Shown one piece after another: positions 1 through 6,694 of a DNA stretch of 7,534 bases. Below the pieces are notes generated by a model. It saw nothing but the letters and a program-made list of their open reading frames with translations, was not told the DNA's origin and did not search any database. Both the position numbers and the translations under genes were made by a program. Within the stretch, counting starts at the first letter, position 1. Each line of letters begins with the position of its first letter. Source of the stretch: SYIM01 sp039800205 (GTDB lineage: Bacteria; Pseudomonadota; Gammaproteobacteria; Burkholderiales; Burkholderiaceae_E); the NCBI GenBank assembly GCA_039800205.1, contig JBDLRB010000041.1, forward strand, positions 1 to 7,534, in the 5' to 3' direction.

Positions 1-1419
1 AATCACAATGTCCTTTTTGCGGCCCACAAAACGGTAGTACTCAAGGCCCGCGCCTGCAATCTCAAAGAGGTCGCCCGTGCAGTAATACCCGTCCTGATCG
101 AATGCGGCAGCGGTCAAGTCAGGCGCCCTGAAATAAGCGCTGAAGATCGTCGGCCCCTTGAAACGCAACTCGCCGACCCGACCCGCCATGGTGATCACGT
201 CACCGCTGTCCGGATCCACCAATCGAGTGCTGATCTTGTTCGAATTGGACAAGGACCATTCGTAGCCGGGTACACCGACCCTGGGGAAAAAACGGGCCCG
301 GTGGCGGCGATCCGGGACATCCTGCGGCGCAGCCGACAGCGCCGCGCCTTCATTGGAGCCAAAGTAGTTGACCACCTCAATCTCAAAACGTGAGGCAAAC
401 GATTCAACCAGCCAATCCGGAAGCGGCGCCCCACCGGACCCGATGCGCCGAAGCCGAGACAAGTCGACGCCGTCGAGGCGATCCGGCTCCTTGAGGAGGA
501 GGCTCAGCACCGCGGGCGCAGCAATACTGTAGTCGGTCGGATGCGTCCGGAGCTGATCGATGAAGACCTCCAGATTGAAGGGATGGTGATGATGCACTGT
601 CGCACCGGACATCAACCAGGCCATCAAACTGGTCGAGATCCCCGCCATGTTCACGAAAGGAAACGGCACCAGCATGACCGCGCCCTCGGCGATCTGCCCC
701 GCATCGATCACCGAGCGGCCGACAAGCAGCCACTCGTTATGGTTCCTCGGCACCCCCTTGGGTGCGGACTCCGTGCCCGATGTCCAGCAGACGGTGAGCA
801 CATCATGTGCGCTGACGCCCGACTCAAGGGCGATACCCGCCAGCGCGGTCCTCAGCGCCACGGTATCGCACTCGGGCGGCTCGTACCCCAGCAGAGGCTC
901 CGCTCCAACCGGTGGCGCATCGCCGAGCGTCAACACGGACTCGATCGTCGGGAGACTGGTACGGTGCTCGACCCAGTGCGCGGCCAGCGCAAAGTGGCCA
1001 ACCCGGGTCGCCACAAGCGCCAGACGCGCCCCGGTGCGCGCAACGATCTGCGCAAGCTCGTGGGCGCGATACTGGACCGGTACCGGCGTCACGATGACGC
1101 CCGTCAGGGCACACGCCAGGTAGACCGCATGCTGACGGACGCAGTTGGGCCACTGCATCACGATGACGTCGTCCCGTCGGACCCCCCGTGCCTTCAGTAC
1201 GGCAACAATACCGAGCACCTCATGCCCCAGTTCGGCCCAGGACAGTGCGCGTGGCTCAACCCCCGCCAGGGCGAACAGATTGGGGGGATCGGCAACGGCA
1301 AGACGATCGGGATGGCGCCCGATGCAATCCAGAAACAGATCACCCAGGGTCTGCTCTCCCCACCATCCTCGCGAGGTATATTCCTTGATGCGCGCGTCAG
1401 GGACCAGGATCATGCTCAT
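1..1419 (-). CDS. Acyl/aryl-CoA ligase, class I adenylate-forming enzyme (C-terminus beyond window)
   Basis: My minus-strand translation is open for 473 codons from ATG 1419 to the left edge. The family activates a carboxylic acid with ATP to an acyl-AMP and transfers it to CoA in the cytoplasm. Motifs appear in the expected order: phosphate loop TSGTESAPKG at about residues 213-222, followed by PRNHNEW; an A4-like histidine stretch near 276-279; substrate-loop GSGGAPL near 327-333; A5 motif NYFGSNEG at 351-358; A7 motif YCTGDL at 446-451; and A8 motif FVGRKKDIVI at 464-473. The small C-terminal lid with the catalytic lysine should lie outside the window. Canonical TSGTTGxPKG has TG where this has ES. 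An in-frame TGA at 1440-1442 limits the start. ATG 1419 or ATG 1413 are both possible, and a GGA element is better spaced for 1413. The PRxHN context recalls aryl-acid activating enzymes, but the substrate is unknown. Confidence 0.93.
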   Translation of the reverse strand, partial: MSMILVPDARIKEYTSRGWWGEQTLGDLFLDCIGRHPDRLAVADPPNLFALAGVEPRALSWAELGHEVLGIVAVLKARGVRRDDVIVMQWPNCVRQHAVYLACALTGVIVTPVPVQYRAHELAQIVARTGARLALVATRVGHFALAAHWVEHRTSLPTIESVLTLGDAPPVGAEPLLGYEPPECDTVALRTALAGIALESGVSAHDVLTVCWTSGTESAPKGVPRNHNEWLLVGRSVIDAGQIAEGAVMLVPFPFVNMAGISTSLMAWLMSGATVHHHHPFNLEVFIDQLRTHPTDYSIAAPAVLSLLLKEPDRLDGVDLSRLRRIGSGGAPLPDWLVESFASRFEIEVVNYFGSNEGAALSAAPQDVPDRRHRARFFPRVGVPGYEWSLSNSNKISTRLVDPDSGDVITMAGRVGELRFKGPTIFSAYFRAPDLTAAAFDQDGYYCTGDLFEIAGAGLEYYRFVGRKKDIVI

Positions 1420-1448
1420 TCCGGCAAAGTCAACGGACCCAGCGGATC

Positions 1449-1469
1449 ATGCCCGAAAACTCCGGGCAT
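1449..1469. promoter_or_regulatory. Perfect 7-bp dyad (ATGCCCG-N7-CGGGCAT), possible operator
   Basis: The arms lie at 1449-1455 and 1463-1469 around the 7-nt spacer AAAACTC. The dyad covers the predicted start of transcription of the CoA ligase and touches its -10 hexamer, a usual place for a repressor site. It could instead form a small hairpin in the leader RNA. There is no T-run, so it is not an intrinsic terminator. The rest of the 1420-1565 spacer shows only the promoter above and the ribosome binding site of the next gene. Confidence 0.35.
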
Positions 1470-1496
1470 TAGAATCGCAGTACTTCGAGGTGTCCT
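1461..1496 (-). promoter_or_regulatory. Predicted sigma70 promoter of the CoA ligase gene
   Basis: On the minus strand AGGACA at 1491-1496 matches four of six -35 consensus bases, and TCTAAT at 1468-1473 matches five of six -10 bases. They are separated by 17 bp. Transcription would begin near 1461, giving a leader of roughly 40 nt before the ligase start. Predicted by eye only. Confidence 0.45.
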
Positions 1497-1554
1497 CTGA
1501 ATCAGACCAGACGCCATCGTCGTCCGGCGGCGCCGTCGCCGCCCGTACCGTCGT

Positions 1555-1558
1555 GAGG
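1555..1558 (+). promoter_or_regulatory. Ribosome binding site supporting a TTG start
   Basis: GAGG lies 7 nt upstream of TTG 1566. The first in-frame ATG, at 1602, has no purine-rich element at a suitable distance, so the TTG start is preferred. Confidence 0.5.
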
Positions 1559-1565
1559 CTCGCCC

Positions 1566-2150
1566 TTGAACTGGACCCTACCCAAGAATTCCCTGTTCGC
1601 GATGCTGTTGCGCTCTCCCTGGTGGAAGAGTGTGGGCATTGCACTGATCCTGTCGTTGATCGCCTTGGCTGTCCTCCCTGAGCGCCTGAAACTCGCTGGA
1701 GCGCTCGCCTCTTTCCCGTTCGTTGTGATTGGATTGATTGCCGCCTGGAGACAGCTCAAACAACCCAGCGAAGCGACTGTGGCGCGGACCGCTGCAGGCC
1801 TGCGCGAACTCGATTGGCCCGGGTTCGCCCAATCGCTCGAAGGCGCTCTGACACGAGACGGCTATGTTGTCGAGCGAAGCGCGCGCTCGGGAGTGGATTT
1901 CGAACTGTTCAAGGCGGGCCGTCGCGGGTTACTGGTCGCCCGGCGCTGGAAGAGCGCGCACACGGGAATCGAACCGCTGCGAACGCTCCGGAACGCAGCC
2001 GATGAGGCGGATGCGCAGGATGCGATTTATGTCTGCCTGGGCGATCTGTCCGAGTCCGCCCAACGCTTCGCGGCATCGAACCGTGTTCAGGTCTGGGGCG
2101 CAACCGAACTCAGTGCGATCAAGACCGTGGCTGGAGGATCAAGGGTCTGA
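1566..2150 (+). CDS. Small two-helix membrane protein with degenerate Mrr-like nuclease-fold domain
   Basis: Predicted 194-aa protein starting at TTG 1566; ATG 1602 would give 182 aa. Residues about 22-37 and 43-61 are two hydrophobic segments, so the protein should be anchored in the inner membrane with a soluble C-terminal domain. Residues about 80-186 follow the Mrr_cat / restriction-endonuclease-like layout: ELDWPGFAQSLEGAL helix, GYVVERS strand, GVDFELF strand with Asp111, LLVARRWK strand, then AIYVCLGDLSESAQRFA and a final VQVWGATEL strand. Active Mrr-type nucleases have Asp followed by a (Q/E)xK motif, for example VQAKRYK in E. coli Mrr. Here the aligned stretch reads LVARRWK, so Gln becomes Val124 and the catalytic Lys becomes Arg126. 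It is therefore probably not an active nuclease and may bind nucleic acid or a partner protein. It has no obvious link to the catabolic genes. The family call is from motif reading and is moderately sure. Confidence 0.72.
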   Translation: MNWTLPKNSLFAMLLRSPWWKSVGIALILSLIALAVLPERLKLAGALASFPFVVIGLIAAWRQLKQPSEATVARTAAGLRELDWPGFAQSLEGALTRDGYVVERSARSGVDFELFKAGRRGLLVARRWKSAHTGIEPLRTLRNAADEADAQDAIYVCLGDLSESAQRFAASNRVQVWGATELSAIKTVAGGSRV

Positions 2151-3347
2151 CGCATGACTGTCCAGCTGGTCAGCCGGGCCGCGCCAGTCGACCAGGCAAT
2201 CGCGTGAGAGGTCCGACACCCGCGGGCGACCGATCAAACCGAGCACCCGAACGATCTCCTCGTCCAGCACGCTGAGCACCCGTCGAGCGCCCGCCTCCCC
2301 CCCCGCCGCCACACCGTACAAGGTGGCCCGCCCCACAAGGACCGCAGAGGCTCCGAGCGCAAGCGCCTTGACGACCTCCGACCCACGCTGGACGCCACTG
2401 TCGAGGAGTACCGGTACGCGGCCCGAAACGGCGTCCACCACGCGAGGCAGGGCCCAAAGGGGTGGCACGGACTGATCCAGCATCCGACCGCCATGGTTGG
2501 AGACGATTACACCGTCCATTCCGCAGGCGATGGCCCGCTGCGCGTCGCCCGGATCCAGCACGCCCTTCAGCAACATCGGGCCCGACCAGGCCCGCCTGAG
2601 CGCAGCGAGATCATCCCAGTTCAGGCGGTCCGACTTGGCCATCGCACGGCCCAGCGGCTTCGCGGTAATACTCGATCGCATCGCGGCAGGATAGTTCTCA
2701 TACTGAGGCATGCCGGTGCTCAACAGATAACGCAACAAGACGGTACGCAGCCAGCCGGGATGACGCACCACATCCAGCACATTGCGCCGACTGAATCGAA
2801 ACGGAATGCTGAATCCATTTCGCAGGTTGTACTCGCGATTTGAGGGCACCGCGGTGTCGACCGTGATCACCAGCGCCTCGTATCCGCAGGCCTGCGCCCG
2901 GGCGACCAATTCGAGCGATTGCTCACGCTGCGGCCACATGTAGAGCTGGAACCAGCAGCGTGCACCGCTCTCGGAGGCCACCCGCTCGATCGAACTGAGC
3001 GAGCCGGTGGCAACCGTGAACGGAATGCCGGCCTGTGCGGCGGCTCGAGCCAACGCAATCTCACCCTCGTACCACATCAGGCCAGCCGCACCCGTGGGCG
3101 CGATCACCAGCGGTGACGGTTGCTCGTGCCCCAGCAGTTTGACGCGCGCCGAGCGGGTCGACACGTCGACCAGCGTGCGGGGCACAAAACGCCAACGATC
3201 GAAGGCCTCTCGATTGCTGCGCAGCGCGACCTCGTCCTCGGTCCCGCGGTCAACGAATTCGAACAAGCCCTTGGGGAGCCTGCGCTGAGCCAGTCCACGA
3301 AAATCCGCAACGTTCAGCGCATCTTGCCAGCCGGCTGGAGCGCTCAT
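2139..3347 (-). CDS. FMN-dependent 2-hydroxyacid dehydrogenase, mandelate dehydrogenase-like
   Basis: 402 aa, full length for the family that oxidises L-2-hydroxyacids to 2-oxoacids with FMN. Visible signatures: PTG at 84-86 in the flavin-binding region, QLY with Tyr136, TVDTA at 162-166, Arg171, Lys261 (LLKG), the active-site block SNHGGR with base His285 and Arg288, and LLDSGVQRG (Asp316, Arg321) for flavin phosphate binding. The C-terminal VKALALGA and GRATLYG stretches closely resemble Pseudomonas MdlB. Gly86 corresponds to Gly81 of MdlB, where glycolate oxidases usually have Ala. Residues about 180-222 match the insertion that anchors MdlB to the inner membrane, so electrons may go to the quinone pool. 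Oddly, the conserved substrate-binding Tyr (Tyr24 of glycolate oxidase) is Phe31. It begins 14 nt after the Bug receptor gene and is the last gene of the operon. A weak GGA precedes the ATG. The substrate is not determined; lactate, mandelate or another hydroxyacid are possible. Confidence 0.92.
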   Translation of the reverse strand: MSAPAGWQDALNVADFRGLAQRRLPKGLFEFVDRGTEDEVALRSNREAFDRWRFVPRTLVDVSTRSARVKLLGHEQPSPLVIAPTGAAGLMWYEGEIALARAAAQAGIPFTVATGSLSSIERVASESGARCWFQLYMWPQREQSLELVARAQACGYEALVITVDTAVPSNREYNLRNGFSIPFRFSRRNVLDVVRHPGWLRTVLLRYLLSTGMPQYENYPAAMRSSITAKPLGRAMAKSDRLNWDDLAALRRAWSGPMLLKGVLDPGDAQRAIACGMDGVIVSNHGGRMLDQSVPPLWALPRVVDAVSGRVPVLLDSGVQRGSEVVKALALGASAVLVGRATLYGVAAGGEAGARRVLSVLDEEIVRVLGLIGRPRVSDLSRDCLVDWRGPADQLDSHASDP

Positions 3348-3361
3348 CTCGCCGTCCAGGC

Positions 3362-4384
3362 CTACTTGGTCGGCTGAGCAAGACTGGCCAGGATGGCCTT
3401 GTAGCTCGCCCCCTCCCGAACGAACATCTCCCGCATCGCGGCGGGCGTGGACACCGACACCTCCATCCCCTGGGCAGCGAGCTTTTGCGCGATGGCCGGG
3501 CGCGCCCCAACCTTGGCCAGTGCAGCGTTCATGCGTTCGACGATCGGGCGGGGCAAACCGCCCGGCGCGATCACGCCCTGGAAGGTCAGTGCCTGATAAC
3601 CGGGAACGCCGGCTTCGGCCACCGTCGGCGTATTGGCCGTGGCCGCGGAACGCTTCAAGCCCGTGGTTGCAACCAGTACGATTCTGCCCTCCTCGATCTG
3701 CTTCGTGTTACCCACCAGCGACGCAAACATCACATCGACCCGCCCTCCCATCAGATCGATCGCCGCCGGTCCCGCGCCCTTGTAGGGCACATGAGTCATT
3801 GAAATCCCGGCGGCCCGTGCAAAGGACTCTCCCGCAAGATGCTGGGCAGAGCCATTCCCCGAGGAGGCAAAATTGATCTTGCCCGGATTGGCTTTCGCGT
3901 AGGCGATGAAGTCCTTGACCGAACGAATCTTCAGCCCCGGGGTCAACATCATCCCGAGCGACTGAACGGTTGTGACGCCGACCTGGGTGAACTCACCCAC
4001 TGGGTCGTACTTGGCCGCCGGGTTGAGCAGCGGGGTAATGATGAACGCATTGGTGCCATAGAGGAAGGTCGAGCCATCCGCAGGCGAACGTCGCAGATAC
4101 TCGGTCGCGATCAGGGTCCCGCCTCCCGGTCGATTCTCGACGACGACGTTCTGTCCGAGCTCTGCCGTCAGTTCGGCCGCAAACATGCGAGCCACGATGT
4201 CGGTCGACCCCCCCGCGGCGTAGGCGACGATCAGCTTCACGGTTCCGGTCGGCCAGGACGGCTGCGCCTGAGACAGGCTCGGAACCGCGGTCGATGCAGC
4301 CATCAGCACGACCGCCCGAGCAAGACTCCGGCGGACCTGTTTGAGCGAAACCCGACGAGTTGAAGCGCTGATCCGGTCATTCAT
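3362..4384 (-). CDS. Bug-family (TctC-type) periplasmic solute receptor
   Basis: 340 aa, somewhat longer than the usual ~320 because of an extended N-terminus. Residues 1-40 form a signal peptide with basic N-region, hydrophobic core (LARAVVLMAAS) and likely cleavage after SQA40. TRRVSLK at 9-15 resembles a twin-arginine motif but lacks the usual Phe. The mature part shows the Bug pattern: WPTGTVKLIVAYAAGGSTDIVAR at the start with Asp62 in the ligand loop, VVENRPGGGT at 81-90, YAKANPGKINFASSGNGS, HVPYKGAGPA at 198-207 and TPTVAEAGVPGY. Such proteins bind carboxylates in the periplasm for tripartite tricarboxylate transporters. The membrane subunits (TctA/TctB type) are not in this window, as is common for Bug receptors. 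It lies between the dioxygenase and the hydroxyacid dehydrogenase genes, which suggests it captures their substrate or a precursor. Confidence 0.95.
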   Translation of the reverse strand: MNDRISASTRRVSLKQVRRSLARAVVLMAASTAVPSLSQAQPSWPTGTVKLIVAYAAGGSTDIVARMFAAELTAELGQNVVVENRPGGGTLIATEYLRRSPADGSTFLYGTNAFIITPLLNPAAKYDPVGEFTQVGVTTVQSLGMMLTPGLKIRSVKDFIAYAKANPGKINFASSGNGSAQHLAGESFARAAGISMTHVPYKGAGPAAIDLMGGRVDVMFASLVGNTKQIEEGRIVLVATTGLKRSAATANTPTVAEAGVPGYQALTFQGVIAPGGLPRPIVERMNAALAKVGARPAIAQKLAAQGMEVSVSTPAAMREMFVREGASYKAILASLAQPTK

Positions 4385-4392
4385 GTTGTCGT

Positions 4393-4398
4393 CCTCCT
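4393..4398 (-). promoter_or_regulatory. Consensus Shine-Dalgarno (AGGAGG) of the Bug receptor gene
   Basis: A perfect AGGAGG sits 8 nt upstream of ATG 4384, inside the 21-nt gap after the dioxygenase stop. It is much stronger than the site before the following gene, which fits high production of a periplasmic receptor. Confidence 0.8.
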
Positions 4399-4405
4399 GT
4401 TGATG

Positions 4406-5326
4406 TCAATGGTCCGAATGCCTGCGGACAAATGGACGTCGCTCTGCCGTGCCCCCCGGTCCGAAGAACCGGGTCGCCATGATCTGGCAACGCTTGATGT
4501 ATCGGTGCTCATCCGGCCCATAATCGGCCACCGCATTGTGATTGGTCCCGAGGTTGTCCCACAGCAGCACCGAGTTCTTCTGCCACGCATAGGCATAGTG
4601 AAAGCGATCCTGCTCCTGGTATCGGAACAACCAGTCCAGCCACTGATCGCTGTCCGCCTCACTCAGCTCGTTGATCCGGACCGCATACCCCGGATTCACG
4701 TACAGCACGGGGCGCCCCGTGACCGGGTGCTCAAGCACGGCGGGGTGCACGGCCGGCGGGCGTTTGGCGCGCTCATCGGCGCTGAGCGCCTCGCGCCGGC
4801 TACCCGGGCGACGACGCATCAGATCCCAGAACTTGTTGAAGTCATGCGTCACGGTCTTGCCCCGAAGCAGGACCTTGACCTCGTCCGGTAGCTCGTCATA
4901 GGCCTGGCGTGTGTTCCGAAACTGGGTATCGCCCAAGGGGCGACCGTCGCGCTGCGGAATCACCAACCCATACAGGCAATTACCGAACGCAATCATGTTC
5001 ATGTAGGACATGTCGGTGTGCCACGACTGGCCGGCATCGGCCAAGCCGAGCGGCCGACCGTTCTCGATCATGTTGGATAACACCATGACCTCTGGGTACC
5101 CGGGGACCTGAGCACGCCCGCCCGGGCTGACATGCAATTCACCAAAACAGGCACTGAATCGCCGAAGATCCTCGGTTTCGAGCGTCTGCCCGGGGAACTC
5201 GAGCACACCATGGTCGGATACGGCCACAATCAGCGTGTCAACCTGTGCATCGGTCAAGGGCCTGGACAGGTCGAGGTTCAGAACGCGTGCACCGAGCGTC
5301 TGCCCGCTTGGAACGATCTTCATCAT
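4406..5326 (-). CDS. TauD/TfdA-family Fe(II)/2-oxoglutarate-dependent dioxygenase
   Basis: 306 aa, normal length for the family. These cytoplasmic enzymes couple oxidative decarboxylation of 2-oxoglutarate to hydroxylation of a substrate, often releasing sulfite or an alcohol/phenol by breaking a C-S or ether bond. The iron ligands are visible: His103 and Asp105 in SWHTDMSY, and distal His263 in GTNHNAVADY. Arg279 in YIKRCQI fits the 2-oxoglutarate carboxylate-binding Arg. WDNLGTNH (256-263) and FPGQTLETEDLRRFSACFGEL (44-64) are further family signatures. Two adjacent ATG codons (5326 and 5323) follow GGAGG at 5332-5336, spaced 5 and 8 nt, so either may be used. It is the first gene of the operon continuing into the Bug receptor and the hydroxyacid dehydrogenase. 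Product release could supply the hydroxyacid to the third gene, but that is inference. Taurine, aryloxyalkanoates and other acids are all possible substrates. Confidence 0.94.
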   Translation of the reverse strand: MMKIVPSGQTLGARVLNLDLSRPLTDAQVDTLIVAVSDHGVLEFPGQTLETEDLRRFSACFGELHVSPGGRAQVPGYPEVMVLSNMIENGRPLGLADAGQSWHTDMSYMNMIAFGNCLYGLVIPQRDGRPLGDTQFRNTRQAYDELPDEVKVLLRGKTVTHDFNKFWDLMRRRPGSRREALSADERAKRPPAVHPAVLEHPVTGRPVLYVNPGYAVRINELSEADSDQWLDWLFRYQEQDRFHYAYAWQKNSVLLWDNLGTNHNAVADYGPDEHRYIKRCQIMATRFFGPGGTAERRPFVRRHSDH

Positions 5327-5381
5327 TGGAGCCTCCCCGGCGAACCGTGAAGGCGACCCACCGCCTTCCTGCCGCTTCGTG

Positions 5382-5394
5382 TTCCTGCATTATA
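5382..5394 (-). promoter_or_regulatory. Predicted -10 element of the dioxygenase operon
   Basis: A perfect TATAAT lies on the minus strand at 5389-5394, with no good -35 hexamer 16-18 bp upstream. Transcription from it would start near 5382 and leave a leader of about 55 nt. A missing -35 would fit a promoter that needs an activator, but a chance match cannot be excluded. The remainder of the divergent spacer (5327-5533) shows no further clear element for the plus-strand gene. Confidence 0.4.
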
Positions 5395-5523
5395 GGGTGG
5401 GCCTCCGAGCAGCGCCGGGGCACTCCGCATGCGGGCTCGACGGGCAGCGCTCGTGCTGTCAAACTCCGAGCGGCCATCCTTGGAGCGGGCGCGGCACGGC
5501 CTGCGAACTCAACCTCCCACACT

Positions 5524-5527
5524 GGAG
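5524..5527 (+). promoter_or_regulatory. Ribosome binding site that fixes the second Bug receptor start
   Basis: GGAG lies 6 nt before ATG 5534. This and the signal peptide that follows decide against the upstream ATG at 5429. Confidence 0.7.
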
Positions 5528-5533
5528 CAGACC

Positions 5534-6514
5534 ATGCGTTCTACGACAAAGCGAGCCCTCATCCTGTCGGCGCTTTCCGGATTCATTGCAAGCAGTTCAG
5601 TCAGCGCAGAAAACTACCCGACTCGGCAGATCCGTTTCCTGGTACCGCTCGCTGCCGGCAGCACGGCCGACATCATCTCGCGGACGGTCGGTACCGAGCT
5701 CGCCAAAGCGCTGGGTCAGCCGGTTGTCGTCGAGAACAAACCAGGTGCGGGGGGTACGATCGCGATGGCCGAACTCGCGCGCTCGACGCCTGATGGCTAC
5801 CTCATCAGCTTTGCCTCGCAGGGCACGCTGGTTTTCAACCAGGCGCTGTACAGCAAACCCGGCTACGACTCGCAAAAGGACTTTGCTCCGATCGCATTTG
5901 TGGGCGGGGTCTCAAACGTGATGATCGTTCCGCCCGGGAGTCCAGCCGTCAAACCGGCCGATCTCATCGCACAGGCGAAGGCCAAGCCTGGCGCCCTGAC
6001 CTTTTCGTCGGGCGGAAGCGGCACCAGCCATCACCTGTCGGGCGTACTCTTCGGCAACATGACGGGGACCTCGCTGCTGCACGTGCCGTACAAGGGCGCG
6101 CCGCAAGGCATCCTGGCCGTGATGTCGGGCGAGGTCACCATGGGCTTTTTCAACACACCCACCGTCATCAAGCAGTATCAGGCGGGCAAGCTGAAAGCGC
6201 TGGCGGTCACCAGCCTGAAGCGCTCGCCGCTCCTGCCCGAACTGCCCACGCTTGATGAGCTCGGCATCAAGGGCTATGAGGTCAACACCTGGTTTGGTTT
6301 CGTGACCCGGGCGGGCACCCCAAAGCCGATTGTCGAACGCCTCCACGCCGAGATCACGCGCATTCTGGCGGACCCTGCTCTGAAGGCACGTCTGGCCGGG
6401 CAAGGGTTTGACATTGCGGCGCCCACCACGCCCGCACAGTTCGCGCAGATCATCTCCGATGATCTGAAAAAGTGGGTGCCGATCGTGAAGGCCTCGGGCG
6501 CCCAGGTGAACTGA
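5534..6514 (+). CDS. Bug-family (TctC-type) periplasmic solute receptor, second copy
   Basis: 326 aa from ATG 5534, which has GGAG at 5524-5527 with 6-nt spacing and begins a clean signal peptide (basic MRSTTKR, hydrophobic ALILSALSGFIASSS, cleavage likely after VSA25). The open frame reaches back to 5429, but that extension would bury the signal peptide and is rejected. The mature protein shows Bug hallmarks: RQIRFLVPLAAGSTADIISR with Asp46 in the ligand loop, VVENKPGAGG at 65-74, KPGALTFSSGGSGTSHHLSG, HVPYKGAPQG at 183-192, LPTLDELGIKGY and TPKPIVERLH. It differs clearly from the other receptor in the window, including GS rather than GG in the ligand loop, so it probably binds a different carboxylate or is an older duplicate. 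It is transcribed divergently from the dioxygenase operon across a shared 207-bp region. No tripartite transporter membrane subunits are adjacent. Confidence 0.95.
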   Translation: MRSTTKRALILSALSGFIASSSVSAENYPTRQIRFLVPLAAGSTADIISRTVGTELAKALGQPVVVENKPGAGGTIAMAELARSTPDGYLISFASQGTLVFNQALYSKPGYDSQKDFAPIAFVGGVSNVMIVPPGSPAVKPADLIAQAKAKPGALTFSSGGSGTSHHLSGVLFGNMTGTSLLHVPYKGAPQGILAVMSGEVTMGFFNTPTVIKQYQAGKLKALAVTSLKRSPLLPELPTLDELGIKGYEVNTWFGFVTRAGTPKPIVERLHAEITRILADPALKARLAGQGFDIAAPTTPAQFAQIISDDLKKWVPIVKASGAQVN

Positions 6515-6564
6515 TCTCGTTTCGCCCGATTCGTGAAGATGGGTCGCAGGATGCCGACCGCAAG

Positions 6565-6580
6565 TGCTATAGTGCACTCG
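6565..6580 (+). promoter_or_regulatory. Predicted extended -10 promoter of the enolase-superfamily gene
   Basis: TGC followed by TATAGT (6565-6573) matches the extended -10 pattern TGnTATAAT at all but one defined base. No convincing -35 is present, which extended -10 promoters tolerate. Transcription would begin near 6580 and give a leader of about 115 nt. No Shine-Dalgarno, terminator or small ORF of note is seen in the rest of the 6515-6694 spacer. Confidence 0.4.
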
Positions 6581-6593
6581 TTCTGGCACTATA
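6568..6593. promoter_or_regulatory. Perfect 8-bp dyad (TATAGTGC-N10-GCACTATA), likely operator
   Basis: The arms at 6568-6575 and 6586-6593 are exact inverted repeats with an 18-bp centre-to-centre distance, suited to a dimeric helix-turn-helix regulator. The left arm contains the predicted -10 hexamer and the spacer contains the predicted transcription start, so binding would block transcription of the downstream gene. The regulator is not encoded in the window. A GntR-, MarR- or IclR-type protein is possible, but the family cannot be told from the site alone. Confidence 0.6.
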
Positions 6594-6694
6594 AAGAACT
6601 GTCCGGGCGACTTCCGGCATACCGCCACGAGGCCCCGGGCGCGCTCTGCGGAGGCGTCCTTGCTGCACTCGCTGATCCATCTTGCGGCGATTCG

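Noticed and set aside
541..1500. Plus-strand open frame of 319 codons
   Set aside because: It is antisense to the CoA ligase, whose motifs are unmistakable, and its product is rich in Arg, His and Gln with no recognisable domain.
4343..4366. Twin-arginine-like motif in the first Bug receptor signal peptide
   Set aside because: TRRVSLK lacks the usual hydrophobic residue after the variable position, and Bug proteins are normally exported by the Sec route; too weak to call.
5457..5462. Perfect TTGACA on the minus strand
   Set aside because: The only TATAAT downstream on that strand is 62 bp away and no -10-like hexamer lies 16-18 bp from it, so it is probably a chance match.
5403..5471. Direct repeat CTCCGAGC at 5403-5410 and 5464-5471 in the divergent spacer
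   Set aside because: Eight bases 61 bp apart in GC-rich DNA is not convincing as a regulator site without conservation data.
5429..5533. N-terminal extension of the second Bug receptor to ATG 5429
   Set aside because: It would put 35 residues before a well-formed signal peptide, while ATG 5534 has a good ribosome binding site.
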